Translations under genes and position numbers: made by a program
Assembly: GCA_948435975.1 (NCBI GenBank)
Contig: CAOJHG010000065.1
Span: 1-8,615, forward strand
Direction of reading: 5' to 3'
DNA length: 8,615 nt
Source of the DNA: an uncultured Oscillibacter sp.
GTDB taxonomy: Bacteria; Bacillota; Clostridia; Oscillospirales; Oscillospiraceae
Shown here: piece by piece, positions 3,868-8,615 of the stretch
How positions within the stretch are numbered: the stretch's first letter is position 1
Layout of the letters: the number at the start of each line of letters is the position of its first letter
Notes under the pieces: model-generated
The model's database searches: none
What the model saw: the letters and a program-made list of their open reading frames with translations, nothing else
Told to the model about the DNA's origin: nothing

Positions 3868-4368
3868 ATGACGGGAGTTGAACTATGCGAGGCGGTGGCG
3901 GGGCGGATCGCGGCATTGTGGCCTGAACGGGTGCTTTACCGGGACTTCTGCCCGGCGGACCACCAGCGGCCCTCTGGGTATCTGTACATCACCAGGGACG
4001 GCTACGCCAGTATAAACGCCCTGTTGGTGCGGTGGGATGTGGAAATGGAGCTGGAATTATTTTGCTCCACGGACGCATACGACATCTCTTCCACGGAGGA
4101 GCTGCGGCGGGAACAGGCGAAGGTGCTGGAGGCGTTCCCTGTGCCTCTGTCCGTTGGCCGTCGGCGGGTCTCGGTATCCGCGGCGGGCGACGGGATGGAA
4201 CAGGGCAGCGCCTACGTCAAATTCACCGCCTCATGGGTGGAGGGGCGGCCCGCGGGTCTTCCTGGGCTGGACGAAGAGCATCCCGGCGGCGCGGGGCAGG
4301 CCGTGCCTTTGATGGAACATTTTGCATGGGACCACGGGGGAAAGAAGAGAAAGGATGAGGAAAGATGA
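3868..4368 (+). CDS. Phage tail terminator protein
   Basis: 166 residues. The start ATG 3868 uses a GGAGTGAG SD at the end of the previous frame. The N-terminal helix MTGVELCEAVAGRIAALWPE, then RVLYRDFCPADHQRPSGYLY, the WDVEMELELFC strand with TDAYDISSTEELRREQAKVL, and VSVSAAGDGMEQGSAYVKFT followed by ASW are the pattern of Firmicutes myophage tail terminators. It ends with the common 'P.MEhF' piece (PLMEHF, about 147-152) plus a charged tail. The protein caps the growing tail tube and sheath and docks them to the neck. It resumes the structural operon after the cargo, with GC-rich codons again. Its stop overlaps the sheath start (ATGA at 4365-4368). Confidence 0.75.
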   Translation: MTGVELCEAVAGRIAALWPERVLYRDFCPADHQRPSGYLYITRDGYASINALLVRWDVEMELELFCSTDAYDISSTEELRREQAKVLEAFPVPLSVGRRRVSVSAAGDGMEQGSAYVKFTASWVEGRPAGLPGLDEEHPGGAGQAVPLMEHFAWDHGGKKRKDEER

Positions 4369-5471
4369 CAGAAAGCATCGGCCTTCCAAAGCTGAAAATC
4401 GCGTTCCAGGCCGCGGCGCAGGCGGTAAGCAACCGGACAAAAAAGGGGTATGTGGGCGTGATCGTGCGGGACGCGAAGGCACAGGGACTGCACAAGCTCC
4501 TGAGTGACACGATGATTCCCGGCGAGCTGGGAGAGGAAAACCGTGCTTACCTCCAGGACGCGTTTACGGGCAGCGACCGGGGCAGGCCCTCCCTCGTTTA
4601 CGCGCTGGTGATTGCGCCGAGTACGGAAGAGGGCGTGAATACCGCGTCTCTGACCCAGGGGCTGGGCCTGCTGGAGTCGGTGAGCCTGGACTATCTGGCG
4701 GCCATGCCGGACGCGGTGGAGGAAGAGCTTGCCCTTGTGGATGCTTGGGTGCGGAAGCAGCGTGAGGAGTACCGGACGGTAAAGCTGGTGCGGCCCGCCG
4801 GGGAAGAGGGCAGCAACAGTATGGGCGTGATTGACTTCGACGAGCCCGGGCTGAAGGTCGGGAACGAGCCGGTTTCCCCCGCCCGGTTCTGCGCCCGGAT
4901 TGCCGGCGTTCTGGCGGGGACTCCTATGGGGATGTCGGCAACCTATGCGCCCTTGCCCGAGGTGACGGCGGTGACGAACCGGGACAAGGACGCGCAGGCA
5001 GCCGCTGTTGACAACGGGCGGCTGATCCTCCTGCACGATGGACAGAAGGCGAAAATCGCGCGAGGCGTGAACAGTCTGACGGAGATTCCGGCGGAGGGAA
5101 AAGCGGATTGGCGGAAAATCAAGGTGGTGGAGACGATGGACCTGATCACCTACTATCTGCGGACCACCGTTGATGATGAATACCGGGGCAGATACCCCAA
5201 CACCTACGACAACAAGCAGGTTCTGGTCTCTGAGATTTCCGCCTGGTTCCAGGAGCTGGAGGCGCAGGGTGTGCTGAACCGGGGCGAGAGCTGCTGCGAA
5301 ATCGACTATCAGCGGCAGTTCGACTACCTGCGCGGCAAGGGAGTGGACGTGTCCGGCATGACGGAACAGCAGATTTTGGAGTATCAGACGGATTCCTGGG
5401 TGTTTTTGCGCTGCGGCGGGCGGGTCGTGGACGCTATGGAGGATTTTGAGGTCTTATTCAACAACCACTAA
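4365..5471 (+). CDS. Contractile tail sheath protein (XkdK-like)
   Basis: 368 residues, compact compared with PBSX XkdK (about 460) and T4 gp18 (over 650), so it lacks large surface insertions. The N-terminal part (GLPKLKIAFQAAAQAVSNRT, KKGYVGVIVRD) is the strand donated to the neighbouring subunit. The middle carries SLDYLAAMPDA, ALVDAWVRKQREEYRTVKLV and GVIDFDEPGLKV. The core follows with SPARFCARIAGVLAGTPMGM (about 171-190), SATYAPLPEVTAVTN, and the conserved ARGVNSLTEIP strand (about 232-242). The C-terminal domain has DWRKIKVVETMDLITYYLRT, then NKQVLVSEISAWFQELEAQG, and DYQRQFDYLRGKG. These are hallmarks of the phage tail sheath family. Sheath hexamers surround the tube and contract at infection. 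This identifies the phage as contractile-tailed. Confidence 0.9.
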   Translation: MTESIGLPKLKIAFQAAAQAVSNRTKKGYVGVIVRDAKAQGLHKLLSDTMIPGELGEENRAYLQDAFTGSDRGRPSLVYALVIAPSTEEGVNTASLTQGLGLLESVSLDYLAAMPDAVEEELALVDAWVRKQREEYRTVKLVRPAGEEGSNSMGVIDFDEPGLKVGNEPVSPARFCARIAGVLAGTPMGMSATYAPLPEVTAVTNRDKDAQAAAVDNGRLILLHDGQKAKIARGVNSLTEIPAEGKADWRKIKVVETMDLITYYLRTTVDDEYRGRYPNTYDNKQVLVSEISAWFQELEAQGVLNRGESCCEIDYQRQFDYLRGKGVDVSGMTEQQILEYQTDSWVFLRCGGRVVDAMEDFEVLFNNH

Positions 5472-5486
5472 AGGGGGAGAGAAGCG

Positions 5487-5927
5487 ATGGCAAGAACGAT
5501 AGACCGCGCAAGCCGGGTCGTCTCCGGCACCTGGGGGCAGCTCTGGCTGGATGGAGAGCTGATTGCCGAGGTGAGCGCGTTTCAGGCGAAATTTACCAAG
5601 AACAAGCAGACGGTTTATCTGTGCGGCCAGTTCGTCAACGACACCAAGGCCATGAGCGCGGACGGAAAGGGCAGCGTCACCCTGTACAAGGTGGACAGCG
5701 GGAACCTGGCGCGGGAAGAGGGACTGCAAAACGGGGTGGACCGGCGCTACACCATTATTTCCAAGCTGGCGGACCCGGACAGCTTCGGCGCGGAACGAAT
5801 CGCGCTCTACAATGTCAGCATGGATGACCTCACCCTGGCGGACTGGAAAGCCAACAGCACGGGGGAAATCACAATGCCCTTTACTTTTACCCGTTACCAG
5901 CTTCTGGACACGATTACGGAGGCCTGA
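5487..5927 (+). CDS. Tail tube protein (XkdM-like)
   Basis: 146 residues, near the 148 of PBSX XkdM. SD GGGGGAG precedes ATG 5487. VSGTWGQLWLDGELIAEVSA is the conserved 'Gt.g.vw.dGe.iae...' start. It is followed by KFTKNKQTVYLCGQFVNDTK, GKGSVTLYKVDSGN (strand and loop of the tube barrel) and a C-terminal part with AERIALYNVSMDDLTLADW and TGEITMPFTFTRYQLLDTI. The protein polymerises as hexameric rings inside the sheath, forming the DNA conduit. Position directly after the sheath gene and before the chaperone is standard. Confidence 0.9.
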   Translation: MARTIDRASRVVSGTWGQLWLDGELIAEVSAFQAKFTKNKQTVYLCGQFVNDTKAMSADGKGSVTLYKVDSGNLAREEGLQNGVDRRYTIISKLADPDSFGAERIALYNVSMDDLTLADWKANSTGEITMPFTFTRYQLLDTITEA

Positions 5928-5928
5928 C

Positions 5929-6330
5929 ATGGGGAACGCCGTAAACAAGCTTCTGGAGCTTCCCGCGGACCGCCCGCCGGACACCATGACCGTCCGGGTG
6001 GCGCGGCTGGACCTGGATTTGACACTGCGGGAAATCTCCTACAACAAAATCACCTCTCTGCGCGGGCGGGAGGACGCGGACCTGCTGTATCTGGCGGAGA
6101 GCATCGCGGACCCGGACATTCGTGACGAGGCGTGGTGGCGTGACCATATGGGCTGCCCGTCCCCGCTGGAGGCCCTGCGGAAGCTGCTGAAAAAGGGCGA
6201 GGCGGAGCGGTTGTGCCGGATGGCGGATACACTTAACGGGTACGCCCCCGGCAGCGTGCTGGAGGGTCCCAGCGAGGCCTTGCAGGGGGCTGCTGTCGGC
6301 GCGGCGCTGGAGGACCTGGAAAAAAACTAG
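5929..6330 (+). CDS. Tail assembly chaperone, short (zero-frame) form, XkdN-like
   Basis: 133 residues; ATG 5929 with SD GGAGG (5918-5922, 6-nt gap) one base after the tube stop codon. A further in-frame ATG at 5812 lies inside the tube gene and has no SD. It contains VRVARLDLDLTLREISYNK and ITSLRGREDADLLYLAES, then DPDIRDEAWWRDHMGCPSPL, EALRKLLKKGEAERLCRMAD and LNGY. These are features of the Phage_TAC/XkdN family ('l.eis...y.....lR..ED...', 'tp.e...klL..GE...L'). These chaperones coat the tape measure and recruit tube subunits. The frame ends at TAG 6328-6330 immediately after a slippery A AAA AAC, so a longer product is also expected, as for lambda gpG/gpGT. Confidence 0.8.
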   Translation: MGNAVNKLLELPADRPPDTMTVRVARLDLDLTLREISYNKITSLRGREDADLLYLAESIADPDIRDEAWWRDHMGCPSPLEALRKLLKKGEAERLCRMADTLNGYAPGSVLEGPSEALQGAAVGAALEDLEKN

Positions 6331-6476
6331 GCCATGACGCGGACCTTGCGGCGGCGCAGGTGCTGCTGCTGAAATACGGCGTGTTTCCTGGGGATTTTCT
6401 CCGCCGGAGTCCCGGAGAGCGCGCCGTGGTCTGCGCCATGCTCATTGACCATCAGCGGCGGAGAGAGGAGGCGTGA
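5929..6476 (+). CDS. Tail assembly chaperone, -1 frameshifted long form
   Basis: After slipping at 6321-6327, ribosomes read 6327-6476 in the -1 frame. This adds 49 residues (total about 182) before TGA 6474-6476. The extension begins LGHDADLAAAQVLLLKYG and continues VFPGDFLRRSPGERAVV. The 'yg..P.dfl....eerA.v.A.i' pattern is what the downstream partner of XkdN-type chaperones looks like. The -1 frame lacks an SD-supported start of its own, so frameshifting is the natural route. The T-like extension would bind tube subunits while the N-part binds the tape measure. The site and extension are seen; the use and rate of frameshifting are inferred. Confidence 0.75.
6321..6327 (+). promoter_or_regulatory. 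Slippery heptamer A AAA AAC for -1 programmed frameshift
   Basis: In zero frame the codons are GAA AAA AAC TAG, so A AAA AAC fits the X XXY YYZ rule exactly and the stop follows at once. A GGAGGA (6309-6314), 6 nt upstream, resembles the SD-like stimulator of dnaX-type sites. Confidence 0.8.
6343..6361 (+). other. Possible frameshift-stimulating hairpin
   Basis: ACCT (6343-6346) and GCG (6348-6350) pair with CGC (6355-6357) and AGGT (6358-6361) around a GCGG loop with one bulged T: seven GC-rich pairs, 15 nt after the slippery site. The spacing is longer than the usual 5-9 nt, so its role is uncertain. Confidence 0.35.
6464..6471 (+). promoter_or_regulatory. Ribosome binding site that sets the tape measure GTG start
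   Basis: AGAGGAGG lies 8 nt before GTG 6480 and overlaps the end of the frameshift extension. The next in-frame ATG (6504) has no SD, so GTG 6480 is preferred. Confidence 0.65.
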
Positions 6477-6479
6477 GCG

Positions 6480-8615
6480 GTGGCGGCTTCAGCGAGTATC
6501 GCCATGAGCGTGAAAGACAATCTGTCGGCGGCTGTGGCGGGGATGCGGAACAGCCTGACCGGTATGCGGGGCGACGCAGCGGCACTCCAGGGGGAATTGG
6601 ACCGGCTGAACGCGACGAAGGTCTCCTTAAAAATGGAACTGGACAAGACGGCTCAGCAGGCGCGTGAGGCGAAAAAGGCCTTTCTGGACCTGGGCGAGAG
6701 CGCGTCGGAGGCGGAACGCGAGGCGGCAAAGGCGGACTGGACACGGGCGGAAGCGAACCTGGAGAACATCCGCCAGCAGTATTCCTTGGTGTCGAAGCAG
6801 GTCCGGGAGACCACAAAGGATTTTGAAGAGGCCTCCGGGGCAATCGTCCGGGCGGGCAACCGGGCGAGTTCTTCCGGCGGCGGGACGGAGGAGGAAGCGG
6901 TTTCCGTACTGTCCGCGCTTGGTCAGGCGGGTATCCTCAGCATGGCCGGGGGCGTGGCCGGGGACTGGGCCAACACCTTGATTGGGTCCGCTTTCGGCAG
7001 CGAGGCGGGCGGCCTGATTTCCGGCGGGCTCAGCGGGGCTCTCAGCGGCGCGGCAATGGGGTCTCTGGCCGGACCGGCGGGAACTGCGGTGGGCGCGGCG
7101 GTGGGCGGCGCTCTCGGCCTGCTCGACGGGGGGAATCAGGCTGTGCAGGCGCGGGATGAGGCATTCAAGTCCTATTACGGCGGCCTTTACGATACGCAGA
7201 CGGCGGCGCGGCAGGAGAGCTTGACCTCCGGAAGCACAATGGCCGCATCCCGTGAGATGAATTTGAGCGCCCTGACAACCCTGCTGGACGGGGACGCGGA
7301 GGCGGCGGGACGCTTTCACAACGAATTGATTGAAATCGGCCGGACGCCGCCCTTTTCCTATGACCTGGCGGCGGAAATGTCCAAAAGTATGCTGGGGCTG
7401 GGACTCTCTACAGACCAGGTGACGGACCGGATCGCCGCTTTGGGAGAGGCTGCGGCGGCGCTCGACCTCAGCAGCAGCGGCGTGAACACGATTATTTCCG
7501 CGCTGGAGACCGCTCAGATTTCCGGAAAGCTGGAAAGCCGTGTCCTGAAAAGCCTCTCCAAACAGGGCGTTAATGTATACGGCGCATTGGCGGAGGAGTT
7601 CGGGATTTCAGAATCCGACGTTGCGGCGAACATCGGAGATATGGACGTTGAGCGGGCTGTGGATGCTGTTTACCGCTATATGGGGACGGCCTTCGCGGGC
7701 GCGGCGGACGGCCTCACCAACACCTTTTCCGGCGCCTCCGGCATCGTGGACAGCCTCTTTGAAGATATCAGCAGCGCAATGGGCGCCGGGTACAATGATG
7801 AGCGTCTGGGCGGATTGCAGGCGCAGATTTCCGCTTACGGCGGCGCTCTGGGTGACGCCATGATGGAGGTCAACCGGGTCATTGGCGAGAATGCCGCGTA
7901 TCTGGACAGCCTGCAAGAGCAATATGCGCGGGAAGCCCTTTCCGCCGTTCTGCTGGGTGAAGGGACCTCCCTCTACGGCGCGGACGGCCGGGGCCAGCTC
8001 TCCGGGATGCGGGACGCTTATCTTGCCGCCAGCGCGGAGTATGACGCTTCCGGGAGCCGTGAGGCGGCGCTGAAAATGCAGGAATTGACCGCGCAGGCCC
8101 AGGCAGTGGCGCAGGCGGCCTTCGAGTCCAGCGGCGCGTATAAAATGGCCCAGGACGCCCAGGCGGATTCTCTTTCCGCCCTCAGGGACAACACCAGCGC
8201 TCTGGAGGCGGCTACTGCGGCTTACAATTTGGCGGAAGAACGGACGAAGGGCGCGGGCGCGGCGCTGTTTCAGGCGGACCAGGCTTCCGCGCTGAGCCGG
8301 ATCGGGAGTCTTGCGGACCCGGAACTTGCCGGGGCGGTCAGCGGGTCTCTGGGCTTTGCGGTAAAGGCAAACGCTTCCAGGTCTCACGCGGCGGGACTGC
8401 GGCGGGTGCCCTACGACAACTACGCCGCTTTGCTCCACGAGGGGGAACGGGTCCTGCCCGCCTCCGCCGTCCGGGAGGAAAGCGGGCCCCAGAGCTTCAC
8501 CGTCAACGTCACGGGCAACACGTTCGGCGCCGGGATGGACGCGGAGGCTGTGGCGGAGGCGCTGGCGGACCGCATTGCCCTCCAGCTGGCGGCGGGGAAC
8601 AGGGGGGCATATGCT
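6480..8615 (+). CDS. Tail tape measure protein (C-terminus beyond window)
   Basis: The frame from GTG 6480 is open to the window edge, 712 residues without stop. The start (AASASIAMSVKDNLSAAVAG) is typical. A long coiled coil follows at about 34-126 (ALQGELDRLNATKVSLKMEL, and further E/K/A-rich heptads). Next is a glycine/alanine-rich hydrophobic stretch at about 143-218 (GLISGGLSGALSGAAMGSLA), likely the segment that crosses the host membrane on DNA injection. Mostly helical A-rich sequence follows. At about 639-660, GLRRVPYDNYAALLHEGERV is the motif found near the C-terminus of many Firmicutes tape measures, so little may be missing. The protein sets tail length and is held by the chaperones encoded just upstream. 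It is a fairly short tape measure, suggesting a tail near 100 nm by the usual 0.15 nm per residue rule (inference). No lytic domain is visible. Confidence 0.9.
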   Translation, partial: MAASASIAMSVKDNLSAAVAGMRNSLTGMRGDAAALQGELDRLNATKVSLKMELDKTAQQAREAKKAFLDLGESASEAEREAAKADWTRAEANLENIRQQYSLVSKQVRETTKDFEEASGAIVRAGNRASSSGGGTEEEAVSVLSALGQAGILSMAGGVAGDWANTLIGSAFGSEAGGLISGGLSGALSGAAMGSLAGPAGTAVGAAVGGALGLLDGGNQAVQARDEAFKSYYGGLYDTQTAARQESLTSGSTMAASREMNLSALTTLLDGDAEAAGRFHNELIEIGRTPPFSYDLAAEMSKSMLGLGLSTDQVTDRIAALGEAAAALDLSSSGVNTIISALETAQISGKLESRVLKSLSKQGVNVYGALAEEFGISESDVAANIGDMDVERAVDAVYRYMGTAFAGAADGLTNTFSGASGIVDSLFEDISSAMGAGYNDERLGGLQAQISAYGGALGDAMMEVNRVIGENAAYLDSLQEQYAREALSAVLLGEGTSLYGADGRGQLSGMRDAYLAASAEYDASGSREAALKMQELTAQAQAVAQAAFESSGAYKMAQDAQADSLSALRDNTSALEAATAAYNLAEERTKGAGAALFQADQASALSRIGSLADPELAGAVSGSLGFAVKANASRSHAAGLRRVPYDNYAALLHEGERVLPASAVREESGPQSFTVNVTGNTFGAGMDAEAVAEALADRIALQLAAGNRGAYA

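Noticed and set aside
4212..5036. Minus-strand open frame of 274 codons opposite terminator and sheath genes
   Set aside because: It crosses two well-supported genes and its translation resembles no family; GC-rich third positions make such shadows common.
6627..7319. Minus-strand frame of 230 codons opposite the tape measure
   Set aside because: Same reason: antisense shadow, no SD, R/G/P-rich translation.
7608..8438. Minus-strand frame of 276 codons opposite the tape measure
   Set aside because: The + frame is open over the whole stretch with tape-measure features; the minus frame has none.
6504..8615. Tape measure starting at ATG 6504
   Set aside because: No SD before it, whereas GTG 6480 in the same frame has AGAGGAGG at 8 nt.
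1..8615. CRISPR array, tRNA, rRNA, insertion sequence or attachment site
   Set aside because: No regularly spaced repeats, no tRNA-like cloverleaf, no transposase or integrase frame, and no matching short repeats at the ends of the cargo island could be seen.

Overview
This window is part of a prophage late (virion assembly) operon from a contractile-tailed, myovirus-like phage. The host is probably a high-GC gut Clostridia such as an Oscillospiraceae/Ruminococcaceae member. That host assignment is an inference from three things: GC-rich codons (GCG, CGG, GGC) combined with strong AAGGAGG-type ribosome binding sites; PBSX/XkdK-XkdM-XkdN-type tail proteins; and the tail terminator type. No host gene, attachment site or integrase is present to confirm it.

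Layout on the + strand: the C-terminus of the HK97-fold major capsid protein (2-292), a gp6-like head-tail connector (292-591), a two-part head-closure-like protein (605-1219) and an HK97 gp10-like tail completion protein (1234-1713). After an interruption come the tail terminator (3868-4368), tail sheath (4365-5471), tail tube (5487-5927), and a tail assembly chaperone (5929-6330) with a -1 frameshift extension to 6476. The tape measure starts at 6480 and runs off the window. This is the normal head-to-tail order, and the genes are tightly spaced or overlapping.

Between the gp10-like gene and the tail terminator lies about 2.15 kb of cargo (a moron-like block, 1714-3867) that is less GC-rich and uses different codons. 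It opens with a self-contained minus-strand ribbon-helix-helix (RHH) repressor gene with its own promoter, Shine-Dalgarno (SD) and intrinsic terminator. Divergent from it is a strong promoter, TTGATA-17-TATACT, whose spacer contains a near copy of a 12-bp palindrome that also sits just upstream of the repressor's own -35. That promoter drives a 39-residue membrane-type microprotein. Then follow a 24-residue GTG-start transmembrane peptide, a Rha-family regulator, a 31-residue microprotein bracketed by GC-rich hairpins, a 108-residue helical protein and two degenerate Bro-N antirepressor remnants.

Working model: the structural genes build the capsid neck and contractile tail. The cargo is an independently controlled island that can be expressed from the prophage when the late operon is silent. 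Most notable are the RHH-operator-microprotein arrangement, a shared stem-loop motif (GGCC, stem-loop, ACCTA) after two unrelated micro-ORFs, the decayed Bro-N pair, and a textbook A AAA AAC slippery site in the chaperone gene.
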